DNA of 64,000 nucleotides from Kerstersia similis (lineage in GTDB: Bacteria > Pseudomonadota > Gammaproteobacteria > Burkholderiales > Burkholderiaceae_B), in NCBI RefSeq assembly GCF_965139615.1, contig NZ_CBCSIQ010000019.1:1-64000 (forward strand), written 5' to 3'. A program made the translations under genes and the position numbers. The notes under the pieces were generated by a model. It was given only the letters and a program-made list of their open reading frames with translations, was not told the origin of the DNA and made no database searches. This document shows positions 48,232 through 56,235 of this stretch, in pieces (within the stretch, counting starts at the first letter, position 1; every line of letters begins with the position of its first letter).

Positions 48232-49446
48232 ATGTCCAAGACTCCCTCCACGCCCGCCGTGCTCACGCTGGAAAAGCTGGCGGCCAGCGGCCAACTGGCC
48301 GGTAAGCGCGTGTTCATCCGTGCCGACCTGAACGTGCCTTTCGATGACGAAGGCAACATCAGCGAAGACACCCGCGTGCGCGCGTCCGTGCCCGGTATCC
48401 GCCTGGCGCTGGATGCCGGCGCCGCTGTCATGGTGACGTCGCATCTGGGCCGTCCCAAGGAAGGCGAACTGAATCCGGAAGACAGCCTGGCGCCGGTGGC
48501 GCGCCGCCTGTCGCAACTGTTGGGCGTGGAAGTGCCGCTGGTGCGTGACTGGGTGGATGGCGTCGAAGTGCTGCCCGGCCGCGTTGTGCTGCTGGAAAAC
48601 TGCCGGGTGAACCCAGGCGAGAAGAAAAACGACGAGACCTTGTCGCGCAAGATGGCTGCGCTGTGCGATGTGTACGTCAATGATGCCTTCGGCACCGCGC
48701 ACCGCGCCGAAGCCACCACCCACGGCATTGCCCGCTACGCGCCCGTGGCCGCTGCCGGCCCGTTGCTGGCCGCCGAACTGGAAGCCCTGGGCCGTGCCCT
48801 GCAGGCGCCTGCGCGTCCGCTGGTGGCCATCGTGGCTGGTTCCAAGGTTTCGACCAAGCTGTCCATCCTGGAAGCCCTGGCTGACAAGGTAGATCAGCTG
48901 GTGGTGGGGGGCGGTATCGCCAACACCTTCCTGCTGGCCATGGGCAAGCCCATCGGCAAGTCGCTGGCGGAACCCGAGCAGATTGGCCAGGCCAAGTCTG
49001 TCATCGAACGCATGCAGCAGCGCGGTGCCGCAGTGCCTATCCCCGTGGATGTGGTGTGCGCCAAGAGCTTTGGCGCCGATGCCGCAGCCACGGTGAAATC
49101 CGTTGATGATGTCGCCGCAGACGACCTGATCCTGGATATCGGGCCGCAATCCGCCGAGCAACTGGCCGGCATCCTGAAGCAGGCTGGCACCATCGTCTGG
49201 AACGGCCCGGTCGGCGTGTTCGAATTCGATGCCTTTGCCAAGGGAACGGAAGTCATCGCCCGCGCCATTGCGGCCTCGCCGGCTTTCTCCATTGCTGGTG
49301 GCGGCGATACGCTGGCTGCTATTGCGAAGTTCGGCATTGCCGACGATGTCAGCTACATCTCCACCGGCGGCGGCGCTTTCCTGGAGTTCCTGGAAGGCAA
49401 GGTATTGCCGGCCGTGGATATCCTGCAGCAACGCGCCAGCGCCTGA
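48232..49446 (+). CDS. pgk: Phosphoglycerate kinase
   Basis: The 404-aa enzyme makes ATP from 1,3-bisphosphoglycerate. It has the N-domain signature GKRVFIRADLNVPFDDEGNI, VTSHLGRPKEGE, LLENCRVNPGEKKND and the nucleotide-binding C-domain with AIVAGSKVSTKLSILEAL, WNGPVGVFEFDAFAKGT and SIAGGGDTLAAIAKFG. GGAG precedes the ATG at 48232. The N-terminus is a little longer than in the usual enzymes (about 390 aa). Confidence 0.96.
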   Translation: MSKTPSTPAVLTLEKLAASGQLAGKRVFIRADLNVPFDDEGNISEDTRVRASVPGIRLALDAGAAVMVTSHLGRPKEGELNPEDSLAPVARRLSQLLGVEVPLVRDWVDGVEVLPGRVVLLENCRVNPGEKKNDETLSRKMAALCDVYVNDAFGTAHRAEATTHGIARYAPVAAAGPLLAAELEALGRALQAPARPLVAIVAGSKVSTKLSILEALADKVDQLVVGGGIANTFLLAMGKPIGKSLAEPEQIGQAKSVIERMQQRGAAVPIPVDVVCAKSFGADAAATVKSVDDVAADDLILDIGPQSAEQLAGILKQAGTIVWNGPVGVFEFDAFAKGTEVIARAIAASPAFSIAGGGDTLAAIAKFGIADDVSYISTGGGAFLEFLEGKVLPAVDILQQRASA

Positions 49447-49456
49447 TCTGGCAATA

Positions 49457-49510
49457 CGTGGCGGCCTGCCTGCGGCCCGGCTCATCCCGGCGCCGCGGCA
49501 GGCCGCCACG
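49457..49510. terminator. 14-bp perfect inverted repeat between convergent pgk and MFS genes
   Basis: The 14-mer at 49457-49470 (starting CGTGGCGG) pairs without a mismatch with 49497-49510. The 26-base loop can fold further (GCGGC with GCCGC). No T-run follows on either strand, so it may end transcripts with help or stabilise both 3' ends. It begins 11 bases after the pgk stop and ends 14 bases before the MFS stop. Confidence 0.5.
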
Positions 49511-49523
49511 CAGTACCATGTTG

Positions 49524-50867
49524 TCAGCCTGCCGACGGGCTGGCTGCCTGCGGGGCGGGGGCGGGCTCCGCATAGGGCTTCATGAACAGCCCGCACACCA
49601 TGGCGATGATGCCCAGCGACGCCATATAGATCACGATCAGCCTGGGGTCGCCATTGCCGCTCTTCAGCAGATAGGTGGCCACCAGCGGCGCAGTGCCGCC
49701 ACCGATGGCGCCGCCGATCTGCACGGCCAGCGAAATGCCCGTGTACCGGATTTCAGGCGGGAACATGCTGGAAAACAGGCTGGCTTCCTGCGCATACATG
49801 GCGGCGTACACCAGACCGAAGCCGATGATCATCGCCAGGTTGATATGCCCGTCCGTCCTTTCGCCCAGCATTGAGAAAAATGGCCCGCTGAACAAGGCGA
49901 TTCCAGCTGCGCCGGCAATGAAGATGGCCTGTTTGTTGAGGTAGTCCCCGAGGATGCCGAACAGGGGAATGGTGAACAGCGTGGCGACTGCTCCCCACAG
50001 TACGGCATCGAGAATGACTTGCCTGGGCAGATCGAGCGCGCTGACGGCATAGGTCAGTGAAAAAGTCGCGATGGTGTAGAACCAGGTCTTTTCCGCGATA
50101 CAGGCCAGCATGGCGACCATGGTGGGCAATTTGTGCTGAGCGAGGACGATGCGTAAAGGCATGGGCTTGGGCGCTGCACGGTGCTGCTCACGCACGGCGG
50201 CGAATTCCGGAGATTCCGCGACTTTTGCCCGTATGAACCAGCCCACCCCCAGCAGCAGGAAGCTGGCAAGAAAGGGAATTCTCCAGCCCCAGCTCAGCAT
50301 CTGATCTTCAGGCAGCTGCGCCACGGCACCCATGGCCAGTGAGGAAAGGATCAGGCCGGGCGCGACACCAACCTGGGGCAGGCTGCCAAAGAATCCTTTC
50401 TTCTTGCTGGGCGCATGTTCGACGGCCATCAGGACAGCGCCACCCCATTCTCCGCCCACCGCCAGGCCTTGGCAGAACCGCAGCAAGACCAGGATCAATG
50501 CGCCCCAGTAGCCAATGATTTCGTAGCTGGGCGTCAGGCCGATGAGCACGGTGGGAACGCCCATGAGCATCAGGCTGATCATGAGCATGGATTTGCGGCC
50601 GACCCGGTCGCCGAAGTGACCGAACACAATGCCGCCCAGCGGCCGGGCGATGAATCCGACGGCATAGGTGCCGAAAGCGGCCAGCGTCCCCGTGACAGGG
50701 TCGATGGCAGGAAAGAATATCTTGTTGAATACCAGTGCGGCGGCGATGCCGTAAATGAAAAAGTCGTACCACTCGATAGTGGTGCCTATCATGCTGGACA
50801 GGCCGGCAACGACATGTTGGCGTTTCTGTGGCCGGGCCATTGCAGCGGCTTGTTTGGTGGATTGCAT
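49524..50867 (-). CDS. MFS transporter, metabolite:H+ symporter (MHS) family
   Basis: The 447-aa protein has twelve predicted spans with the MHS start SSMIGTTIEWYDFFIYGIAAALVFNKIFFP. It also has the loop FGHFGDRVGRKSMLMISLMLMG and LRFCQGLAVGGEWGGAVLMAVEHAP. Relatives such as ProP, KgtP and ShiA import small organic acids or osmolytes. The ATG at 50867 follows AGGAG. It lies 57 bases after the cupin gene in one operon, with a 9-bp hairpin between them (50885-50893 with 50903-50911). Confidence 0.9.
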   Translation of the reverse strand: MQSTKQAAAMARPQKRQHVVAGLSSMIGTTIEWYDFFIYGIAAALVFNKIFFPAIDPVTGTLAAFGTYAVGFIARPLGGIVFGHFGDRVGRKSMLMISLMLMGVPTVLIGLTPSYEIIGYWGALILVLLRFCQGLAVGGEWGGAVLMAVEHAPSKKKGFFGSLPQVGVAPGLILSSLAMGAVAQLPEDQMLSWGWRIPFLASFLLLGVGWFIRAKVAESPEFAAVREQHRAAPKPMPLRIVLAQHKLPTMVAMLACIAEKTWFYTIATFSLTYAVSALDLPRQVILDAVLWGAVATLFTIPLFGILGDYLNKQAIFIAGAAGIALFSGPFFSMLGERTDGHINLAMIIGFGLVYAAMYAQEASLFSSMFPPEIRYTGISLAVQIGGAIGGGTAPLVATYLLKSGNGDPRLIVIYMASLGIIAMVCGLFMKPYAEPAPAPQAASPSAG

Positions 50868-50924
50868 ATTGTCTCCTTGGCGTGCGAGCCGGCTGCGGGG
50901 CGGCCGGCTCGAACCATGCGGCAT

Positions 50925-51410
50925 TCAGATTGCCGTCGTTTCGTCTTCCAGGTTCCTGCGCTTGTCCATATTGAAGCGGCCCTCGTAGATGGCCCCCTGT
51001 TTCGTATGGGGGCCGACATACTGGACATAGAGAATCTTGCCGTCTTCCAGCGTTTCCAGCGCATATTCGAAGTGCGGATCGGGATGGAACATCATGGAAC
51101 CCTTGCCATAGACCTTGCCTTCGATCAGGAACTTGCCTTCCAGCACGTACCAGACCTGCGCAAAGTAGTGGTTATGCAAAGGGTGGGTCGATCCCTTTTC
51201 GTACATCACGATGCCGGCGTTGGGGATGCTGGGATCGTCGGCCGTGGGGTGGAACATCATCTTGGAATGCTGCCCCTCATAGCGCAGGTTTTTCCATTCG
51301 ATATCGTCCTCATGCATGGCCTGCATGCATTGATGATCTTCGGTCAGCGGGCCGCCGCGACCGTCTTTGTGAAGAATGGGTTTGCCAGTGACTGCATCGG
51401 TTCCGAACAT
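50925..51410 (-). CDS. Cupin-domain protein
   Basis: The 161-aa protein has a single cupin barrel. GSTHPLHNHYFAQVWYVLEGKFLIEGKVYGKGSMMFHP carries the His residues expected to hold a metal, and VMYEKGSTHPLHNHYF is the first cupin motif. Substrate is unknown; together with an organic-acid transporter it may act in a small degradation step. It heads the minus-strand operon under the GGGATCC repeats. Confidence 0.82.
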   Translation of the reverse strand: MFGTDAVTGKPILHKDGRGGPLTEDHQCMQAMHEDDIEWKNLRYEGQHSKMMFHPTADDPSIPNAGIVMYEKGSTHPLHNHYFAQVWYVLEGKFLIEGKVYGKGSMMFHPDPHFEYALETLEDGKILYVQYVGPHTKQGAIYEGRFNMDKRRNLEDETTAI

Positions 51411-51432
51411 GCTTGCTCTCCTTTTGAAATGC

Positions 51433-51481
51433 GGGATCCTTTTTTATTTAAACGGGATCCCATTTGTAGAAATAGTATCCC
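51433..51481. promoter_or_regulatory. Three helically phased GGGATCC-type repeats, probable GntR operator
   Basis: GGGATCC (51433-51439), GGGATCCC (51454-51461) and the variant AGTATCCC (51474-51481) start 21 and 20 bases apart, two helical turns each, so they face the same side of the DNA. The last two are followed by the same CATTTG. They lie 23-71 bases before the cupin start. The rest of the 51411-51725 gap has no gene. Confidence 0.6.
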
Positions 51482-51628
51482 ATTTGGAAGGGCGGCAGCA
51501 CATCATCAGAGAAAACCCCTAAGCGCTCCGAAGGCCTTGCCGGGGCGATATGAGCTTGAGGACGGACGCGAGGGAGATGTTCTGGCAGCAGCGGGGGCAG
51601 GATTTTCAGTGTCCCGATACTTGTTTAT

Positions 51629-51635
51629 GGGATCC
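51629..51635. promoter_or_regulatory. Single GGGATCC copy before the GntR gene
   Basis: A fourth copy of the same heptamer lies 91 bases before the GntR start. This is consistent with autoregulation by the protein that recognises the triple array at 51433-51481. Confidence 0.45.
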
Positions 51636-51725
51636 TGTAAGATGGCGGGCTTGAGGAATGAATGCAGAGATGCGCCACGCAGGGACTGTGGTCGTGCGTC
51701 GGGCGCTGCCTGTTTGGAGGAAGAC

Positions 51726-52385
51726 ATGAGATCTTCGGCAGAGATCGCCGATGAAATTTTCCGGCGGATTCAAACCGGGCAGTATCTGCCTGGAGATCCC
51801 TTGAGCCAGTACGAACTGGCCGATGAGTTCAAGATCAGCCGTACACCCATCCGCGAAGCCTTGCGTTTTCTGGAGGCCCGCCGCGCCATTTCACTGACGG
51901 CCAGCGGCCGCGCCTTTGTGGCGGTACCGTCGCCGCAAGCGATTCGTGAAGCCTTCCAGATCCGCGCGGAATTGGAGGGGCTGGCGGCAAAACTGGCCGT
52001 CGATTGGATCGAAGACGAGGATTTGGCGCGATTGGCGCAGCATCAGCGCGACTATGCCGATGCGCTGCGCTCGCGGGTGCGTGGCGAAGCGGGATCGGAA
52101 TGGCTGCGTCATAACCGCAGCTTCCATGATGTGATCACGGTCGCCAGCCACAATGAGCGCCTGCATGAGCTGATCAAGGAACTGCAAAGCGGTATCGTCA
52201 CCAGCACCCTGAATCTGGCTTCGAAGATGCCGTCGCGCTTGATGGAAGAGAACATCCAGCAGCACGAAGACATTATTGCGGCGCTGCGTGCACGCAACCC
52301 TGGCGCGGCCAGGGACGCGGCAGTCGAGCATGTTTCCAGAACGATGGATCTGGTGCTGGATTGGATGTCGCGGCGCGCGGCTTAG
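51726..52385 (+). CDS. GntR-family regulator (FadR/FCD subfamily)
   Basis: The 219-aa regulator has an N-terminal winged helix (IADEIFRRIQTGQYLPGDPLSQYELADEFKISRTPIREALRFLEARRAI) and an all-helical FCD effector domain (AFQIRAELEGLAAKLAVDWI, HNRSFHDVITVASHNERLHELI, HEDIIAALRARNPGAARDAAVEHV). The His and Asp/Asn residues there often bind a metal and an organic acid. GGAGG lies 6 bases before the ATG. A very long in-frame extension upstream has no protein-like sequence. It is divergent from the cupin/MFS operon it likely represses. Confidence 0.92.
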   Translation: MRSSAEIADEIFRRIQTGQYLPGDPLSQYELADEFKISRTPIREALRFLEARRAISLTASGRAFVAVPSPQAIREAFQIRAELEGLAAKLAVDWIEDEDLARLAQHQRDYADALRSRVRGEAGSEWLRHNRSFHDVITVASHNERLHELIKELQSGIVTSTLNLASKMPSRLMEENIQQHEDIIAALRARNPGAARDAAVEHVSRTMDLVLDWMSRRAA

Positions 52386-52424
52386 GCGCAGCTTGGAGGG
52401 CGCAGAGCATCCGCCGGGCCCATG

Positions 52425-52460
52425 AAAAAACAGCGCCGCTTCATATCGAAGCGGCGCTGT
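52425..52460 (-). terminator. Intrinsic terminator of the DUF3141 gene
   Basis: A perfect 13-bp stem, ACAGCGCCGCTTC (52430-52442) with its complement at 52448-52460, has a 5-base loop. The six A at 52425-52430 give a U-run for the minus-strand transcript ending at 52519. It may also reduce read-through from the GntR gene. Confidence 0.85.
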
Positions 52461-52518
52461 GAGAAGGCCTTAGGCCATATTCCGGCCGGAAGCCGGCAGC
52501 CTGATGGCTGCCATTTGC

Positions 52519-55275
52519 TTACTTGCCGCGCGGGCCGCGCCGTTGGGCGGTCGCGGTGCGGGGCGTCCGTTTGGCCGGTGCAGCCTTGGTGGCGGGTGCG
52601 GTCGTCGTTGCGGGCGCAGCCGGGGCAGCCGGGGCGACAGGGGCAGCCGCCACGGCGGCGGCAGGCGCGGCGGCTGTCGCCACCGGATCGGCAGCGGCTG
52701 GCGCGGCGGTTTCGGCCGCACGCTTGGCAGCGGCCTTGCGCGGGGCGGCGGCGCTGGTGGCGCTTGCGCTACTGGCAGCGGTGGCCGGTGCGGCCGGCGC
52801 CGGGGTGGCGTCTGCCGCGGCGTCTGCCGCCGTCACGCTGGGCGCGGCATCATGCAGCACGGCACCCAGCTCAGGCTTGGGGTCGGGCTGCGGCACCGGT
52901 TTGCCACTGCCCTTGGCGGTCGCCCAGGGGGCGGGTTCCAGGCCGGGGATGGGTTGCGTTTCCGTGGCTTGCGCGACACGGCTCTGCGAGCCGGCACCGG
53001 TAGCCTGGGGGTTTGCGCCCAGAATGGGAAAACGTGCCGCGCGGTCGGCGGCCGATTCGAAAATGGCGCGCATTTCTTCCAGCCGTGCCTGGCTGGTATC
53101 GCCCAGTTTGTCGCCTGCGGCCGTCACGACCCGGATCATCTGCTCCAGCGCTTGCCGGATGCTGGTTTCCGAGGCTTGCGACAGCAGGATGGGCATGCTT
53201 TGGATGGCGCCCTGCATATCGAGCATCATCATCAGCGCCTGTTCCCGCACCATTTCCTTGAAGCGCTCCAGCGTCATGCTCTTGTCGTGATCGACACGCA
53301 GACGGCGGATCAGGTTGAAGTTGCGCTCGTCGATGGCGCCTTCGCCATGGCCGACATACACCAGCATGCGGATGCAGGCTTCGCGCAGGCCGCCACGGCT
53401 GACCTGGGCTCGCAGGCTGGCCAGCGTGTTCTTGACGAAGTCGCGGTGTTCCGGCGAAACGCCAGGGTGCTTGCGCGCGGGCGTTTCGGGGTGCGCGCCC
53501 AGCCCGGCCAGGGTCTGGGCCAGCGGCGAACCATAGATCGTCATGAACAGCTGCTCGACGATGTCGTCGCGCGTGACGCGCCAGATATCCAGGCCGGACG
53601 AAATGCTGCGCGACAGGATTTCCTGCCAGACCCGGAAAATATTGTCGGCGGCCACCGGCACGCGTTCTTCACGTACTTTCTCGGCAAGCTTCGCCGTACT
53701 TTCCGCCAGCGGATTGGTGTCACTGAACGCTTCGTATTGCAGGCGCAGCGGATGCAGCACGCGCAGGGTTTCCGCGACGGTGGGGGTGGCCCAGAGTTGC
53801 ACCCAGGGTTGCAGGAAGCGCCGGTACAGGCCCAGGTTGACTTCCGACAGGCGCGCGACGGTGGCGAAGCGGCGGTCATCTTCCTGGATAGGTTCGATGA
53901 TCTTGCGTACCTGATCCAGCTTGCGGCGTTCAAAGCTGGCGATATACGGGCCATCGGTCAGGTCGGCGTTGGGCGTATCGCTTTTCTTGTCGCGGATGAT
54001 GGCTTCGTAGATGCCCGTGGGCAGCACGTCGATCAGGTCGATATTGCTGGTGAATTCCTGGTGTTCCTTGCGTGCCACGCTGCCCGACACGAAGATGCCC
54101 AGGTGGCCGATGCTTTCATGCACGGCATAGACGATGGTCTGGCCGTGGGCACGGATTTCCTCGTCGTTCTGGTAAACATCGGTGAGCCAGCCCAGTGCCT
54201 GCGGCGGGGGCGTGATGTTATCGCCGCGCGAGCAGAAGACGATGATGGGCGATTGGATATTGCGCAGGTCCAGGCGGATACCGTCGGTGGTGACGAGCTC
54301 CGCAGTGGACAGCCGGTTGCCAATGAACAGGTTATCGACGATGTACTGGATTTCATCGCCATTCAGATAGACGTGGCCGCCCCACCATTTTTCAAATCCG
54401 AGGTAGCGCTCGGTTTCGGTGTCAACATTGGCGTACAGGTGGTATTGCTTGTCCCACAGCGTATTGGCCGGATTGAGGAACTCAAAGTTGCGCACCAGCC
54501 AGGCACCGTCGAACTTGCCGTGGCCCATGTCGCTGGTCAAGGCGGTCATCCAGGAGCCGCCCAGCAGGCCGCCCAGATAGCGCATCGGGTTCATGCCGCG
54601 CCAGCCCGCCCAATAGGACAGCGGCGCGCCAGCCAGAATGATGGGGCCGAACAGTTCGGGGCGCATGGCTGCGGTCATCATGACCTGCCAGCCGGCCTGG
54701 CAATTGCCGATGACGACCGGCTTGCCTTCGGCTTCCGGGTGCAGCGCAATGACGGTTTCCAGGAAGGAAGCCTCGGCGCGCATGACGTCTTCGACGGTCT
54801 GGCCGGGCTCCGGGTCGGGCAGGAAGCCGACGAAGTAGCAGGGGTGGCCTGCCCGGATAGCAACGCCCAGCTCGCTTTCCGGCTTGAAGCCGCCGATGCC
54901 GGGGCCATGGCCGGCGCGGGGATCGACGACGACGAAGGGACGCTTGCGCGGGTCGATGATCACGCCTTCGGGCGGGATGATGCGTGACAGCATGTAGTTC
55001 ACCGGGCGCGGCAAGGTATTGCCGCGAGCGATGATTTCCGACTGCATGCTGAGCACATTGGGTTCTTGTTGCGCCAGGTGCTCCTGGTACTGGTTGCCAC
55101 GCTGGCGCATGACATCGGCATACAGCACGCTGCGCTGCCAGGCATCGACGGCATAGGCCATGGCGGCAGACCAGGGCGTCAGGGAGAACAGGGAGGTCAG
55201 GGGGGCGCCCGGGGCCTGAGGGGCCGCGTTGGAAGGCGCCTGCGTGTTGACGCTGGCTTGTTGGCTGGTGGGCAT
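52519..55275 (-). CDS. DUF3141 protein, PhaC-like alpha/beta hydrolase with Ala/Pro/Lys-rich tail
   Basis: The 918-aa protein has an alpha/beta hydrolase core resembling poly(3-hydroxyalkanoate) synthase. The nucleophile is C192 in VVIGNCQAGWQ, a GxCxAG variant of the PhaC GxCxGG box, with D352 in FCSRGDNITPP and H391 in ESIGHLGIF. A helical middle region follows, and from about residue 800 a low-complexity tail rich in Ala, Pro, Thr and Lys (like PhaP/PhaF tails). GGAG precedes the ATG at 55275. Polymerising activity is unproven. PHA-type palindromes precede the gene. Confidence 0.85.
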   Translation of the reverse strand: MPTSQQASVNTQAPSNAAPQAPGAPLTSLFSLTPWSAAMAYAVDAWQRSVLYADVMRQRGNQYQEHLAQQEPNVLSMQSEIIARGNTLPRPVNYMLSRIIPPEGVIIDPRKRPFVVVDPRAGHGPGIGGFKPESELGVAIRAGHPCYFVGFLPDPEPGQTVEDVMRAEASFLETVIALHPEAEGKPVVIGNCQAGWQVMMTAAMRPELFGPIILAGAPLSYWAGWRGMNPMRYLGGLLGGSWMTALTSDMGHGKFDGAWLVRNFEFLNPANTLWDKQYHLYANVDTETERYLGFEKWWGGHVYLNGDEIQYIVDNLFIGNRLSTAELVTTDGIRLDLRNIQSPIIVFCSRGDNITPPPQALGWLTDVYQNDEEIRAHGQTIVYAVHESIGHLGIFVSGSVARKEHQEFTSNIDLIDVLPTGIYEAIIRDKKSDTPNADLTDGPYIASFERRKLDQVRKIIEPIQEDDRRFATVARLSEVNLGLYRRFLQPWVQLWATPTVAETLRVLHPLRLQYEAFSDTNPLAESTAKLAEKVREERVPVAADNIFRVWQEILSRSISSGLDIWRVTRDDIVEQLFMTIYGSPLAQTLAGLGAHPETPARKHPGVSPEHRDFVKNTLASLRAQVSRGGLREACIRMLVYVGHGEGAIDERNFNLIRRLRVDHDKSMTLERFKEMVREQALMMMLDMQGAIQSMPILLSQASETSIRQALEQMIRVVTAAGDKLGDTSQARLEEMRAIFESAADRAARFPILGANPQATGAGSQSRVAQATETQPIPGLEPAPWATAKGSGKPVPQPDPKPELGAVLHDAAPSVTAADAAADATPAPAAPATAASSASATSAAAPRKAAAKRAAETAAPAAADPVATAAAPAAAVAAAPVAPAAPAAPATTTAPATKAAPAKRTPRTATAQRRGPRGK

Positions 55276-55342
55276 GGCGTACTCCGTATTGATCAGGACG
55301 GCGCCGGTCAGCTTACGGCGCAGCGGGACATGCGTACCTCTC

Positions 55343-55376
55343 CTGCGATTACATCGCAGAAAATATTGCAATGCAA
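55343..55376. promoter_or_regulatory. Two palindromes upstream of DUF3141, PhaR-type
   Basis: CTGCGAT-TAC-ATCGCAG (55343-55359) is a perfect 7-3-7 dyad. Seven bases later comes TTGCA-A-TGCAA (55366-55376). Such TGC/GCA dyads are what PhaR regulators of polyhydroxyalkanoate genes recognise in other bacteria. They lie 68-101 bases before the DUF3141 start, where they would control it. Confidence 0.5.
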
Positions 55377-55499
55377 CATTAACATTGAAACGGCTGGGTA
55401 AACCCGCTACGCCAGGTTTCGGATGGCCGGGAGTGCTTCGGTTTGCAGCGCCAGGCAGTCGCTCGTTGGAACAATGTCTTTCGTTGGTGCAGCCTCTTG

Positions 55500-56060
55500 C
55501 TAGCCACTGAAACCGCCGGCGCGCAGAAAGGCATCTTCTTCTGTGGTCGTGACGCGCCCCAGCACATCATTGCGGTGGGGGAAGCGGCCGAAGCGGCTGA
55601 TGATCTCGTGATGGATTTCCGCGTAGCGCAGGGTTTCTCCGCCTAGCGGCCGACAGAGCGCCACGCAACGGATTTGCGCTTCCAGGTCTTCCGCATGTTC
55701 CAGCGGCAGGTACATGAAAGGGCGCAGCGGCGGTTCGATGGCCAGATCATGGCCGAAGGCCAGGGCCTGTTCCGTGTAGAACAGCGCCAGCGGGTCGGTG
55801 GCGAACATATGGGCCGTGCCACGGAAGGCATTGCGCGGGAACTGATCCAGCAGCAGGATCAGGGCCAGGGCGCCTTCCGCCGTATCCATCCAGGCATCGC
55901 GTTCACGCCGTGCTGCAGCCAAGTGATCGGTGATGAAGGCCTGGCGAAAGCGCAGATCGAAGTCGGCATTCTTGGCGAACCATAGGGCAGGCCCGGCTTC
56001 GCGCCAGAAGGTGATGACCTGATCAGGTGTAGCGCTGGTCTGCGTATCGTTGTTGAACAT
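55500..56060 (-). CDS. DUF924-family protein
   Basis: The 186-aa helical protein is of the DUF924 family, recognised by ITFWREAGPALWFAKNADFDLRFRQAF, ALILLLDQFPRNAFRGTAHMFATDPLAL and PFMYLPLEHAEDLEAQ, with HHEIISRFGRFPHRND near the C-terminus. The family is widespread and predicted to have a TPR-like fold; no function is established. It is transcribed alone, with about 170 bases to the next gene upstream. Confidence 0.85.
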   Translation of the reverse strand: MFNNDTQTSATPDQVITFWREAGPALWFAKNADFDLRFRQAFITDHLAAARRERDAWMDTAEGALALILLLDQFPRNAFRGTAHMFATDPLALFYTEQALAFGHDLAIEPPLRPFMYLPLEHAEDLEAQIRCVALCRPLGGETLRYAEIHHEIISRFGRFPHRNDVLGRVTTTEEDAFLRAGGFSG

Positions 56061-56211
56061 GGAGGCTCCCCCAGGAGAGTGGCATCGCTTGCTTTAGCAT
56101 CATAGCGGATTGTGATGCCGCCGCAGGGGGCAGGAGCGGAACCTTGACAGGGTTTGTCCAAGGGCCGCTACGCAGGAGGGTGATCACGGCATAGCGTCTG
56201 GCGAATGGCTG

Positions 56212-56230
56212 GCCGGCCAGTGCGGCCGGC
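56212..56230 (-). terminator. Hairpin at the end of the glutamylation operon
   Basis: GCCGGCC (56212-56218) and GGCCGGC (56224-56230) form a perfect 7-bp stem with a 5-base loop, 5 bases after the amidotransferase stop on the minus strand. No U-run follows, so termination may need Rho. Confidence 0.4.
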
Positions 56231-56235
56231 GCGGT

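Noticed and set aside
46645..49596. A 983-codon frame on the minus strand opposite tkt, gap and pgk
   Set aside because: It is a mirror of three well-conserved genes; its His/Gln/Arg-rich translation is typical of antisense frames in GC-rich DNA.
50415..51725. A long plus-strand extension of the GntR regulator frame
   Set aside because: It is antisense to the MFS and cupin genes; the regulator fold begins right at the ATG at 51726 behind GGAGG.
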